The notes beneath the pieces are model-generated. The model saw nothing but the letters and a program-made list of their open reading frames with translations. It had not been told where the DNA came from and did no database searches. A program made the translations under genes and the position numbers. DNA of 64,000 nucleotides from Hippopus hippopus (lineage: Eukaryota > Mollusca > Bivalvia > Cardiida > Cardiidae). This document shows positions 35,725 to 45,854 of the stretch, piece by piece. Each line of letters starts with the position of its first letter. The stretch's first letter is position 1. The stretch is taken from the NCBI GenBank assembly GCA_946811185.2, contig OX328111.1:39668388-39732387 (forward strand). Direction: 5' to 3'.

Positions 35725-36720
35725 ATATACATGGATGGGTCTAAAGATGGTGATTCAGTTGCAGCTGCAGCTGTATACGGAACTAGAATTAAAAAATGTC
35801 ACCTTCCTAATAAATCTTCTGTCTTTTAGGCAGAAGTGAAAGTAATTGACCAGGCCCTTGATCTAGTTCAACAGTCTGACTCTACTCGCTTCATCACCTT
35901 TTCTGATTCATTATCCTCACTTCAAGCTTTGCACAACCAGAAACTTGAGAATTCATCTGTCTGCCATGTCCTTGAATGCATTTCACTTTTGGTTCAGTCT
36001 AAAAGAATAGTCGTCTGCTGGATCCCTAGTCATATGGGCATAAGGGGCAATGAAAAGGCTGACATAACTACCAAGTCAGCATTGTCCCTTCCCCAATCCA
36101 ATTACAAAGCATACAGATTTTAAACCTTCTGTTTTAACCTATATCCAGTCTTCTTGGCAATCGCAATGGGATGCTAATATTTTTAACAAGTTACATTCAG
36201 TTAAACCAGTCCTAGGTGAATGGTACCCCACTTACAGGTCCTTTCGCTGAGAGGAGGTAATAGTTGCCCACTGCAGAATTGGACACACACGTTTAACACA
36301 TGCGTGGCTGTTAACATGTGATGAGGCACCAGAGTGCATTCCATGCAATGCACCCTTTTCTGTTGAACACATTTTTTTGAGTTGATCTTCATCCAATTCG
36401 TTCCAAACATTTTCATGTTGACAGCATGAGAGCTCTCTTTAATTCTGTCAACACTCAGGCAATTATTGCCTTCTTTAACGAGACTGGACTCTATACAAAA
36501 CTGTGTTATTGTTTTAAAACCTTTTATTCCTATTTAGACTTTTTTCTTCCTATCACTGTATACTATCCTGTTTATTTCCTTTACAGAATCATTTCATTAT
36601 ACATCTTTCATTATTTATTCATTACCCATATTTTTACTTTTTATTTGTATCATTTTTTTCACTTGTATATTTTATCTTGAATGATCTATGATCTTTGATG
36701 TAAATGAATTCATAATTCTA
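35670..36720 (+). pseudogene. LINE fragment: RNase H and zinc-finger end of ORF2
   Basis: This is the 3' part of a non-LTR retrotransposon polyprotein. The RNase H motifs appear in order: YMDGSKDG (catalytic Asp, codon at 35734), AEVKVIDQAL (Glu, 35833), FSDSLSSLQAL (Asp, 35905) and RGNEKADI (Asp, 36061), with the CWIPSHMGIRGN block before the last. All four acidic residues survive. Downstream, after a frameshift near 36106, come TDFKPS, GEWYPTYRSFR and the Cys/His motif ECIPCNAPFSVEHI. Breaks: TAG at 35827, the frameshift, TGA at 36248 and a later stop. The reverse transcriptase and endonuclease are missing. An RNase H domain points to the I-like group of LINEs. The A/T-rich 3' part runs to about 36720. 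Confidence 0.85.
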
Positions 36721-36839
36721 CAAAAAGTCACTTTAGTTTAGTTGCTGGTATTCAAGAGTACAAGATCCGTTTGTTTGAAAATTTCATCTGGATACTGTAT
36801 ACAGTATCAAACATTCAAATAGATCAGTTTTATGAAATA

Positions 36840-37195
36840 CAAATAAATTTCAGCAAAACTTTCGCCAATGATGGGTCAAGGCATATCAGAAAGATTGTCA
36901 ATCTATTCAGGGACATTGCTTTTCTTAAGGAAATTGGTCCTTACCCAAAACTGTGATATATTTTTTAAGCCTTTTTGTCATATTTTGACTATTTTTTTTT
37001 TTTTTATCACTATATATCTATTTTATTTATTTTCCATTATTGTATCATTTCATTACACATCTCTCATCATAATTATACTCATGACTCACATTCTTACATC
37101 CTGTTCTTTCCTTTCATTTCTTCTTTATTTCGCGCTAAATGACCTTAGATGGTGATGCGCCATAAAACACCATACATTCTATTCATTCCTGAATC
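36840..37195 (+). mobile_element. Second LINE 3' end
   Basis: NLFRDIAFLKEIGPYPKL followed by a stop matches the C-terminal end of the same LINE type (compare AIIAFFNETGLYTKL at ~36460). The T-rich 3' untranslated region that follows parallels the first copy. It ends GCGCCATAAAACACCATACA and ATTC repeats, a typical LINE/SINE 3' tail in molluscs. Confidence 0.65.
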
Positions 37196-37530
37196 ATAAC
37201 ACACTGTTCAGGGCACATCCAGTTGCATTTAAGAGGACCATAAATTAGGTAATACGAAGGTGAGTGTAACAGTTGATCTGGGACTTTTTCCTGATTCAGG
37301 AGATAAGCGGCCGTGCATTGTTAAGAGAAAAACCACCTTCTTTCAAGACAACCAGTCTTTGTGCCATTCTAAGTGAAAAGGGGTTTTCATTTGCAAATGG
37401 GTCAAAAGTTTGTGCTATTTGTAAACTTTCTGCATGTTCAAGGATTATTCTGCCTCATGATACAGTTGTTTGATGAACAAAATGGATCTTACGGATGCCT
37501 TGGTTGGTATCATGAAACATGGAGATGCAT
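37196..37530. other. No feature recognised
   Basis: Short open frames only, with no motif or splice context that I can support. Confidence 0.35.
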
Positions 37531-37760
37531 TAACCCTTTACACACGATCCCGACTTTAAACAACCCTGAGAAAGAAGCCGTTTGAGAAAACATTATAGGA
37601 AAAGGAGGAAATACTGGTAACCAGCACTTGCTCCTTTCCCTACAATGTTTTCTACCCTTCCCAAAACAAACTGTAATTTTTGAGTCATGTTTAATTTGTC
37701 TTCTACAAATGCTTTCAATTTGGACAAGTCTAAAATTTTGTTGTTAAGTAAAAGAGTTAC
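37531..37760 (+). mobile_element. M1 MITE
   Basis: TTAACCCTTTACACACGATCC at the left and AAGTAAAAGAGTTAC at the right. The palindrome (ACTGGTAACCAG) has several mismatches between arms. Confidence 0.8.
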
Positions 37761-37844
37761 ACCCTCTCCTGCAAGAGCATCCCTCATTTTATTGATGTAG
37801 AATAAGCTCATCTGTCTGTTAGCCATTTTATTACCAAACACAGG

Positions 37845-38653
37845 GGTCAAATTTAACTTTTTTTTCAACTAGCAAAAATTTGCTAGTGACCATTTTTTCT
37901 ACTAGCCAAAATCAATTTTGTACTAGCAATATTTTAATCCATTGCCACTCAGTCCCGTGTTTTAACGACTCTGAAATGGGAAACTTGTGAAAACATTGTG
38001 GCAAAAGGAGAAATTGCTCATAATGAGCAATTTCTCCATTTCCCACAATGTTTTCTACATTATTAGAGAATTAAGTTTCCTTTGTACCAATTTTGAAATT
38101 GTCGTCTGCAGACGTTTTCAATTTGGGAGAGTCTAAATATTGAGTGGGTCTCCTCTGTTTGCTCATACAATATTACAGCTCAGACTCTACACATTCTGCA
38201 TGGCAAAGAAATATCCTTTGTTTGGACAAACTGTTTGATCATTAATTTATATTAAATAAATATTCCGGCGATGTCACGGAATCCGGCCTTTTGCCGAAAA
38301 AACTGGATATTTTCCGCTCCATACTCTCAGCGAGGCAATGTAGACGTATAAACAACGTCAGAATCGTCTACACGCTTTAAATATCGGATACATGTATTTA
38401 CAACATCGCAACAAGCGTCTCTACGAATACCGGTCACGTGGTCGGTGATACTCTCAAAGGATACTTCTTCACCACATACTACAATTCAGTGTACACGAAA
38501 AACGACCACATTTATGGATCAATTCAGATTTTTAAGCGGTAGGTTTGCCCATTTTCCGGCGCACTCGCAAATTATTTCGACTGCTAGAATTTGGCACTCG
38601 CATTTTTTCATTTCAGCTCGCATTTTGCGAGTTTGCGACCGTTAAATTTGAAC
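37845..38653. mobile_element. Candidate TIR element, ~810 bp
   Basis: Left GGTCAAATTTAAC then ACTAGCAAAAATTTGC; right, inverted, GGTTCAAATTTAACGGTCGC then ACTCGCAAAATGC. The ends align over ~45 bp with gaps. It contains an M1 copy. No coding remnant is recognised. Confidence 0.45.
37925..38145 (+). mobile_element. M1 MITE with altered but still paired arms
   Basis: Both TTAA ends are lost, but ACGACTCTGAAATGGG, GTCGTCTGCAGACG and TTCAATTTGG identify M1. The hairpin centre is GAAATTGCTCATAATGAGC..TTTC instead of GAAAATGCTGGTAACCAGC..TTTC. Both arms carry the same changes. Confidence 0.75.
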
Positions 38654-39976
38654 CTTGAAACAACAGAAAGAAGCATACTGATTAGAAACAAGAAATGTCT
38701 TTAAAAACGATAGATGGCGTGTGAGTTACTGGAATATGAATATTGAAAGTTTTTTGTGGCTCATTCTGAAGTAAAATCATGAAAATAACTATTTGAGTGA
38801 TTGCCTCTTTTTCTCTCACTGTATTTCATTTTGTTGAAAAGAAGTATTGGGTTATTGGGGGAATGCTTATGAAAAAATTCTCCAATTAACATGAGAAAAT
38901 CATTCTCTACAACATTATTTTGCTGTGGTATGATTCAAGATCCCGGGGAATAGATTAGTAGCAATGCTTGTGAATAGTGGCTTCTTAAATGCACTGTTCA
39001 ATCTAGAGTACGCCATTGTTCCATAGGCCCCCCCCCCCCGCAAGTGTTAGATTGCCCAATTCTATACTAATCCCAGGCGTTCCAAAGCCTGAATGAGGCG
39101 AAAAATGCAAACGCCGTTGAAATTACTACTTCAGAAAGCACATTTGGGCTAGTGCTTTCCCCAGTTTTAAGCAACTATATATTTTAAGCGACTACCCCAC
39201 AGAAATTTGAGCTTAAACCAAATTGTCAAAAACTGTTCAAGTTCCAGACAGTCAGTAAAAACTGGTCAGTATGACAAGAAAATTAGACTTAGAAACTGTA
39301 GTTTGAGTGATTGATGGAAAAGTCAAATACCTATGCTAAAGAATGTCAGAATTTTTTATTTCTACAGGGCTTTCATTAAGAGCCGGGGGCCGGGGATTTT
39401 ACCCATCTATTTTGACCGTACCCCCCGGCTACTTTTGTCCTACAAAAAATGGCCAATGGTGTTTTTTTTTAATCCAGAATATAAAACTCGGAATAGAACG
39501 GCGTTATCTGAATGTTTTTTACTGATTATTTTGCTTATAAAACATTGCCCTGTCACTAAAAACATAATGAAATTAACTGCACCTTTGGATCTGTCTCGCG
39601 AATAGTTTGTTTAAAAAATAATGCCGTAAATCGGTCTTTTTTATCGCTTGTTTTGGCCCGGTCGTTTCAGGTCTACGTAGTTTCGGCCTTTAGTCAATTT
39701 TTGGGGAGGGTCACCGTTGTCAGGGTAATGTTTGGATCTCTATTTACTTGAGGGGTCCGAAAAGCTGACAGAGGTGTTCCAGGTAATAAAGTCTGAATCA
39801 TCCGTGCCGATGTGAATTGGAGCGGTATGGTTTTGGCTCAAAGTGTCTCGGAATCATGCTACATTGTTTATGACAATCGGAAATGGGCGATGTAAACAAA
39901 CCAGCATGTCTACGAATCTTCTGAACACAAATGCACAGAAGACTCGCAAGAGTTAGATTGAGCCAAAAAGATAAGT
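38654..39976. other. No gene recognised; homopolymer runs
   Basis: A C run lies at about 39029-39038, and a C/G-rich palindromic patch (GCCGGGGGCCGGGG, then CCCCCCGG) lies at 39382-39427. Open frames here lack supporting features. Confidence 0.4.
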
Positions 39977-41092
39977 CTTTTATAGTGGTGGGCTGATGAT
40001 CGACTATAGTCAAAGTCAGTTGGTTTTGGCTTCCAATTCCGATAATCGATTGAAAATCCCGGAATCGTTTGTAGTCGATTCCTGAACTCGCTCGGTCCCA
40101 GAACTTGAATTCTGGTTTTTTGCGCTTGGTTTTGTGACTTATATTAATCACACTCTTGGATTCAACATAGTGGATAACAAACACGAAAATTGGCCAGAAA
40201 AATGAGAAAGAAATTTTTGTCCATGGATGTCTTGACAAAACTTGACAACTCGACAAGCTTCTCATTTGATCCCTGAGCCCAGATTTCGACACTTGGAAAT
40301 TTGAAATGGCCTGTCTTTGACACTGAAAAATATCTGCCTAAATGTCAATCTGACGCATGAAATTATCATCTAGAGCTTTATATAACCTAGCTTGTGTGCA
40401 TCCGGCAGAAATACGGGCTAAACACAATCAGTATAAAACGCAAAGGACATGCGCATGATAATGAAGCGGGCGAGTCATTTATGACAAAGTAACAAAGGTG
40501 TTAATCCTCTTATCTACTGTAAAGTGACAGATTTAAAAGTTACCTGCTATTCAAACTGACTAACTGATGTCAAATCATGTAGTAATACTTCCCCAAAAAT
40601 TAATTGTCACGAAAAAATAGACCGCAAAAAAAACGTGAAAACCCATGACACTACAATGAGCAGCGTGGCATCGTCCGATCAGAGGGACTTCAAACTATTT
40701 ACACAAATCTCTGAATAAAACAATAAGTGGAAGCTAAAATTCTGTTCATGAGTGAAAAAAAAAATGTTGTTTTATGAAATGAAAATATAGATCTATAGGG
40801 GGGGGGATTCGTCTGCAAATGCTTGATATGAATAAAGAATGATAAACGAATGATATTGAATAAAGCAGAAAATTTAATGGTAATGTATTTCCATTGATTT
40901 TTAAAGTGAAAAACACAACATCTTTATAAACTTAATATCATGTAGACAATATTGTCACAGTATTTAAAGCAAAAGACATTCTCAGTTAAATGGAGAAACC
41001 GATTGTACAACCGATAGCTAGTAGGTTTGCTCTTCCGATTAAAAAGGGATAATCGATTGAGATTTCAAACCGATTGACCAACACTACTTTTA
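39977..41092. mobile_element. hAT-like non-autonomous element
   Basis: The element is 39983-41086. It begins TAGTGGTGGGC and ends, inverted, TAGTGTTGGTC. It is flanked by CTTTTA on both sides (39977-39982 and 41087-41092). Both ends are rich in AATCGATT and CGATTGA motifs. TAGTG ends suggest hAT, which normally makes 8-bp duplications; only six bases match here. A 164-codon minus-strand open frame runs across the left boundary and is not credible as a gene. Confidence 0.55.
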
Positions 41093-41104
41093 AGGAATTT
41101 GCAG

Positions 41105-41217
41105 AGCTTGTCAGAGATGAAGTTCGTCTATATGCTAAAGCTGTGCAACTTTCTGTCAAGTCAACACCACCCTCTTATGATGACTGGTCGGAGAGTGAAT
41201 GTGAAAATGATTGGTAA
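41105..41217 (+). CDS. Possible terminal coding exon, unknown protein
   Basis: AATTTGCAG at 41096-41104 is a plausible 3' splice site. The frame that follows reads ELVRDEVRLYAKAVQLSV, KSTPPSYDDW and SESECENDW, then TAA at 41215. A charged helix followed by an acidic tail rich in Ser, Glu and Trp looks like the C-terminus of a real protein. There is no clear AATAAA soon after. The exon begins just to the right of the hAT-like insertion, which may have separated it from its upstream part. No family is recognised. Confidence 0.35.
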
Positions 41218-41219
41218 TC

Positions 41220-41504
41220 ATCAGTACATTTTGCAAGTTGTGTGATGAAAATGCCCAAAAATGCTTTTGGAATTCTGTACTGTTTTCTGATTTTATGCAC
41301 GATTTATGCACAAAACTGACAGATAAATCAACAAAACAAATTCAAAAAATACTATAGACTCATCTCTAAGAGCCATTGTTGATTACCATTCATTTTCATA
41401 TGAACAAAATTTGGGGATGAAATAGTAAAGTTAAGCTTCGTTGACAAAAAGTTCTGTTTTATTTGATCCTCTTCATTATATTCTTCTCCATGTTTCTAAA
41501 GAAA
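41220..41504. other. No feature recognised
   Basis: AT-rich. It could be the 3' untranslated region of the preceding exon, but no poly(A) signal was found. Confidence 0.3.
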
Positions 41505-41665
41505 AAAGGCGGGGTGGGGGGGATATGGACAAGAAATTGCACCTAATACCCCCCTGGATATGTGGTTCTCCATGTCTACAAACACCTAATTTTCGTTTTC
41601 GGCTGGGGGCACTGCCCCCATGGCCCCCGCTGGGGGAGGACCCCCAGACCCCCCTTCTACTTTTG
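41505..41665. repeat. GC-rich island of alternating G and C runs
   Basis: From 41605, runs of four to six G and C alternate: CTGGGGGCACTGCCCCCAT, then GGCCCCCGCTGGGGGAGG and ACCCCCAGACCCCCC. Nested short hairpins are possible, and G runs could form quadruplexes on either strand. A separate GGGGTGGGGGGGA lies at 41512-41524. Composition differs sharply from the surrounding AT-rich DNA. Confidence 0.8.
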
Positions 41666-41849
41666 GAAATTACCCTTCTACTTTAAATCTTATTGAAAGC
41701 CCTGTTTCTACCATTGAGAGATGTATTTCATCATTTTATTCATGGTTAAATTTTGGGCAAAAACAAGGTTACATCGATAATAATGATGATTTCTGTGGTG
41801 TTGCTATTCTATTAGCATAGTACTCATGGTTAGATTAATGAGAATACAC

Positions 41850-41990
41850 TTGTTAAATAAAAGGGTTAGTTCAATTAGTATAATTGTGCAGTCTGATCTT
41901 TGATTTACAATGTCCGCTTTGTTGAAACTTTATACAGAAAACACCACTATGATACTGTAATTACTCGGGTCTAAATTCTAGATCGAAAAT
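41850..41990. mobile_element. M2 half element
   Basis: GTGCAGTCTGATCTTTGATT with downstream AATGTCCGCTTTG matches the right half of M2. The left half is missing. Confidence 0.5.
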
Positions 41991-42009
41991 GTTTCTTGGG
42001 TTAATTGGG

Positions 42010-42243
42010 CATTCTTAGGTCAAGAGCCAAACGACAAATTTTAGACTTGTCGAAATTGAGAGTATTTGCTGACAACAAAATTAATGTGACTCAAAAATTG
42101 AAGTTTGTTTTCGGACAGACAGAAAATTTTGTTGGAAAAAGAGAAAGTGCTGGTTACCAGCATTTTCTCCCTTTCCTACAATGTTTTCAAAAGGCTTCTC
42201 CTTCAAGGTCGTGAGAACCAGGGTTTGTTTGGTAGAGTGTTAA
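42010..42243 (-). mobile_element. M1 palindromic MITE
   Basis: AACGACAAATTTTAGACTTG at the left, the palindrome around CTGGTTACCAG, and TTGTTTGGTAGAGTGTTAA at the right. Confidence 0.8.
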
Positions 42244-42403
42244 AGTGAAATGATTATTGAACCACCATTTATTGGTGAAAACAGTAACAACTACTAATAA
42301 AGAATCCATACTTCACTTAATTAACACTCCCTTCCACTGCAATATTACTTACTGCAGAGGCCTCTAGACAACCCACACCCAACCATACCAGAAAGTCTGT
42401 GAT

Positions 42404-42587
42404 TTAATCCCTTACCAAACAATCCCTGGTTTTTACGACCCTGAGATAGAAGACTTGAAAACATTGTAGGTAAAGGAGAAAATGCTGGGAAAAACAAATT
42501 TCAAATCTTAAGTCACATTTATTTTGTCGTCTGCAAATGCTTTCAATTTGGACCTCTCTAAAATTTTGTTGTTTGGTAAAGAGTTAA
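42404..42587 (+). mobile_element. M1 MITE lacking one hairpin arm
   Basis: TTAATCCCTTACCAAACAATCC at the left and TTTGGTAAAGAGTTAA at the right. After GGAGAAAATGCTGGGAAAAAC the sequence jumps directly to AAATTTCAAATC. The whole right arm of the palindrome is absent, as if deleted from a cruciform or hairpin. Confidence 0.85.
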
Positions 42588-42608
42588 GTGACAAACTCCT
42601 AAATGCGT

Positions 42609-42807
42609 GATGTTACAGAAGACCCCTCCTTCATGCATGGCTTTGTCCTGATTTAAATAAATTACCTAACAACTGCGTTAGGGATATATCTCTTTAGCTC
42701 AGTGGTTATGGTATTGGTCTTTTAAACCTCGAAAAACAAGGATATTTGTCCGCATGGGTTTGAATCCAGCCAAATGCAGTTTGTATTTCAGCTATGCATT
42801 TGTTGCG
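42609..42807 (+). mobile_element. tRNA-derived SINE copy 1
   Basis: The A box is TAGCTCAGTGG (42695-42705) and the B box GGTTTGAATCC (42757-42767). The anticodon-like loop CTTTTAA suggests tRNA-Lys(TTT) ancestry. The ~85 bp before the tRNA part (CTCCTTCATGCATGGCTTTG, ATTTAAATAAATTACC) and the following ATTTCAGCTATGCATTTGTT are shared with the copy at 51258-51489. The extra-long region between the anticodon stem and B box argues against a working tRNA. Confidence 0.8.
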
Positions 42808-43104
42808 AACTTTCATGTTTGTAAGAGTGATAACTTTTCTAAAACTTTTCAAACACAGACTGATGAAATTTACTGATGACCGATATTTTACAATTTAAGT
42901 TACTAGTGTGGTATCGACACATAATCCTAATTGTTACACAAATTCCAGTAATAATATAAACTTAAGGTAACACAAAATTTGTCAACTAACTTTAAAAAAA
43001 AACTTTAATATAGTGAAGTATTGAATACAAGCTTTCAATGGTAATCATGAACACTATTTCATGTCCAAATGAATCATGATTGGTGGTAAAATTGATAATC
43101 TGCA
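42808..43104. other. No feature recognised
   Basis: AT-rich filler between the SINE and the next M1. Confidence 0.3.
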
Positions 43105-43335
43105 TTAACTCTTTACCAAACAAAATATTGGACCCTACGAAATTGAATGCATTTGCAGACAACAAAATAAATGTGACTCAAAAATTGAAATTTGTTCATG
43201 GTTCATGAAGAGTAGAAAAAATTGTGGGAAAAGGAGAAAATGCTGGTTACCAGCATTTTCTCTTTTTCCCACAATGTTTTCAAAAGGCCTTTTCTCAGGG
43301 TCATGAAAACAGTGGATTGTTTGATAAAGAGTTAA
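43105..43335 (-). mobile_element. M1 palindromic MITE
   Basis: TTAACTCTTTACCAAACAAA at the left and TTGTTTGATAAAGAGTTAA at the right. A nearly intact palindrome is centred on CTGGTTACCAG near 43249. Confidence 0.85.
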
Positions 43336-43958
43336 GAGAATGGGTCTTTCAAATGGCAATCACTTTGCAAATGGCATTAACTAAAACCTGGAAGAAAGTA
43401 TCGTACTTACTCTTCGATGAGAATTTCAGGAAATTGGTCATGAAATAAGAGCGTCCTTTTTGTGTTTTGTATGGCTTCCCAACATGTTAATTAGCTGAAA
43501 TACATTAAAGGAGTAAACATAAGTAATACCTCTGGAAATCTTATATTTTTCCATCATCTAGTTGGTACATCTTAAGGACAATCGCTTCAGTTTCACCATT
43601 TTTTGAAAATATTCAGAATTTCATGAAACTTTGTTTGGTGATAGTATATTATCTGATCTACCAAAACAGGAGATACAAAAGGGGGTCACCAGCTTTTTGG
43701 AAAACTTTATGAATATTTCTTTTAGTACACCCTGTATTGTGGCAGTTCAGGATGAAATTTCACCTATGAAAACTAAGTCTATGTATATTTTTTTAAATGA
43801 CAACAGTTATAAGCAAATTTTATGTCATTGTATTTGTCAAACATCAAATTTAATGAAAAAAATAATCTAGAGTATACTAAGTATCAATCTTTTAAAAAAG
43901 AAAACCTTAAATTATGGCTAAAACACCTTTATTTTGGAAAAAGAAAAACAAATATCTT
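43336..43958. other. Unassigned; short open frame at 43631-43870
   Basis: A minus-strand GTAAGT donor motif (plus ACTTAC) lies near 43405. A 79-codon frame at 43631-43870 (FGDSILSDLPKQEIQKG, VTSFLENFMN) looks protein-like but lacks an ATG in context and any known motif. Neither is strong enough to call. Confidence 0.25.
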
Positions 43959-44140
43959 TTAACTCTTTACCAAACAACAAAATTGAAGACTTGTCCAAAT
44001 TGAAAGCATTGTAGACAACAAATGTGGCTCAAAAATTGAAATTTGTTTTGAGAAGGGTAAAAAACATTGTGGGGAAAAGGAGAAAATGCTGGTTACCAGC
44101 ATTTTCTCCTTTTCTCACAATGTTTCCAAAAGCTGTTTGT
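43959..44140 (-). mobile_element. M1 MITE, truncated
   Basis: TTAACTCTTTACCAAACAAC at the left and an intact palindrome (GGAGAAAATGCTGG/TTACCAGCATTTTCTCC). The right third and right terminus are missing. Confidence 0.8.
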
Positions 44141-44442
44141 TTTTTTAATGTTCTAACATTCAGATTTTTCCTTTTTTTCTATAAATAATATTCAGATACT
44201 AAACTAAAAGAATCAGGCTTAAAACAAATAGGTCAACGCCTTATTTTTTAAGAAAATACATTTTAAGTTTGTGGGTGGGGCACTACCTAATGGGTAAATG
44301 TAGGGTTTGTCAAAGACAAAGACATTATATGAAGTAAATTATCTCAATTTTTTCAACAATTTAAAAATCTTTGTAAGAATCAAGTTTGTTGGTCATAATA
44401 AACCAATCCATAGCATATAAATGTAATACTGATGTTAGCAAT
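44141..44442. other. No feature recognised
   Basis: AT-rich filler between two M1 copies; one short unconserved open frame overlaps it. Confidence 0.3.
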
Positions 44443-44665
44443 AAACCCTTTACCAAATGACTACCGGTAATTTTAGACTCTTCTAAATTTGATACGCTAC
44501 ACCATTTATGTATCACAGTTCTTTGATGGGTTAGGTCAGAAATCATTGCGTGAAAAGGAGGAATCAATCATAGGGAGAAATTTCTCCTCTGGACATCAAT
44601 GTTTTCTAATGTTGTCTGCTGCAGACTCATCTAGCTACGGGATAACCTGGTAAAGGACTAGACCA
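44443..44665 (-). mobile_element. M1 MITE, heavily degraded
   Basis: ACCCTTTACCAAATGAC, TTTTAGACTCTTCTAAATTTG, GTGAAAAGGAGGAATC and CCTGGTAAAGG mark the ends and parts of the arms. Confidence 0.55.
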
Positions 44666-44668
44666 AAC

Positions 44669-44897
44669 TTAACTCTTTACCAAACAACAAAATTTTAGAC
44701 TGGCCCAAATTGAAAGCATTTGCAGACGACAAAATAAATGTGTATAAAAAATTGAAATTCGATTTGGAAAGGGTAGAAAACAATGTGGGAAAAGGAGAAA
44801 ATGCTGGTTACCAGCATTTTCTCCTTTTCCCACAATGTTTTCCAAAGCCTTCTTTCTCAGGGTCGTTAAAAGGTCGGGATTGTGTGGTAAAGAGTTA
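44669..44897 (-). mobile_element. M1 MITE, best-preserved copy
   Basis: TTAACTCTTTACCAAACAAC at the left, GTGTGGTAAAGAGTTAA at the right. The central palindrome extends over ~65 bp from AAACAATGTGGGAAAAGGAG to CTTTTCCCACAATGTTTT with almost no loop. It is 229 bp long including both TTAA sites. Confidence 0.92.
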
Positions 44898-45144
44898 AAG
44901 CATCTACATCTGAAAAGATGTTTTAGCTCGACGATACATCTGCCAGATAGAGCGCTAGTAGGACTGTGTCCATATTTCCGTCGTTAGATGACGTAGTTAG
45001 GTGATTCACTTTGACTGATATTTTGAAAGTGTAATTTCGGATTCTTGCCTTGCATATAATTATTTCGTTTGATTCAAATACTTTTTTCTTCCTTTTGCTG
45101 ACATGAAATAGCTTGTTTTAGTTCTTGCTTTATCCATTCTGCAG
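44898..45144. other. Probable intron upstream of the 45145 exon
   Basis: No exon was recognised. The last ~20 bases, TTGCTTTATCCATTCTGCAG, form a good pyrimidine-rich acceptor. Confidence 0.4.
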
Positions 45145-45257
45145 ACATTGACAAGTGTGGCAAGACCAACTGTGTTAGGTGCTCACCAATTCGAGTAAAA
45201 GGTGAGCGTGATAGTTACACTAAGGGTGGAAATGGAAACTGTCGCAAGTGTTGTTAA
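45145..45257 (+). CDS. Cysteine-rich terminal exon
   Basis: A pyrimidine-rich acceptor ends in CTGCAG at 45144. The frame then reads IDKCGKTNCVRC, SPIRVKGERDSY, TKGGNGNCRKCC and stops at TAA (45255-45257). Six cysteines are spaced C-x4-C-x2-C-x19-C-x2-C-C. This suggests a disulfide-rich extracellular domain or secreted peptide, though the family is not recognised. AATAAA follows at 45283-45288, the right distance for polyadenylation. Upstream exons were not found. A GTGAGC inside the exon (45202) could act as an alternative donor. Confidence 0.5.
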
Positions 45258-45282
45258 TCATATGGCAGGGTATTCCCTTGGC

Positions 45283-45288
45283 AATAAA
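45283..45288 (+). promoter_or_regulatory. Poly(A) signal AATAAA
   Basis: A canonical hexamer 26 bases after the stop codon of the cysteine-rich exon. Confidence 0.5.
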
Positions 45289-45625
45289 AATAATGTGTGT
45301 TTTGTACAAAACTTTCTACAGCCTATGTATGTATTGTTACATGATGATCTGTAAGGTTTTTACACATGAGTAGCATTCATGCAGATGTCAAGCTGCCCAG
45401 TGCATTTTGGTGCGAAATATATATTTTTGGCCTAAAAATATAGGAAATTAATGTAAAAAATATAAGAGTAAAATAGGAAATTATCGGCTTACAAAGGACT
45501 TCTGTTAACATTAAAATGTACAATTAACTTGAAAGGCAACAGACTAAAAGCAATAAAGCAAATCCAAATTTTTCCGAAGTCTGATGAATTTTCCCTGGCC
45601 TCCACCTCCCCTTACAGCCAGCTCT
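45289..45625. other. No gene; A-rich TATAGGAAA motifs
   Basis: TATAGGAAA-like motifs around 45440-45480 recur near 48300-48390. The relationship is unclear. Confidence 0.35.
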
Positions 45626-45854
45626 TTATCCCTTTCCCAAACAATCCCTGGTTTCCACGACCCTGAGAAAGAAGCCTTTTGAAAACATTGTGGGAAACGG
45701 AGAAAATGCTGGTAACCAGGATTTTCTCCTTTTCCCACAATGTTTTATTCCCTTCCCAAAACAAATTTCAATTTTTGAGTCACATTAATTTTGTTGTCTG
45801 CAAATGCTTCTAATTTGGACTAGTCTACAATTATGTCGTTTGGTAAAGAGTTAA
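45626..45854 (+). mobile_element. M1 palindromic MITE
   Basis: TTATCCCTTTCCCAAACAATCC at the left, TTTGGTAAAGAGTTAA at the right. The palindrome has two arm mismatches (AAACGGAG, CCAGGATT). Confidence 0.85.

Noticed and set aside
39798..40292. 164-codon minus-strand open frame, the longest in the window
   Set aside because: It runs across the left boundary of the hAT-like element and has no recognisable domain, so it is a chance frame.
42690..42770. A working tRNA-Lys gene
   Set aside because: Although A and B boxes are present, the stems do not pair well, the variable region is too long, and a second copy shares the same non-tRNA flanks; it is a SINE.
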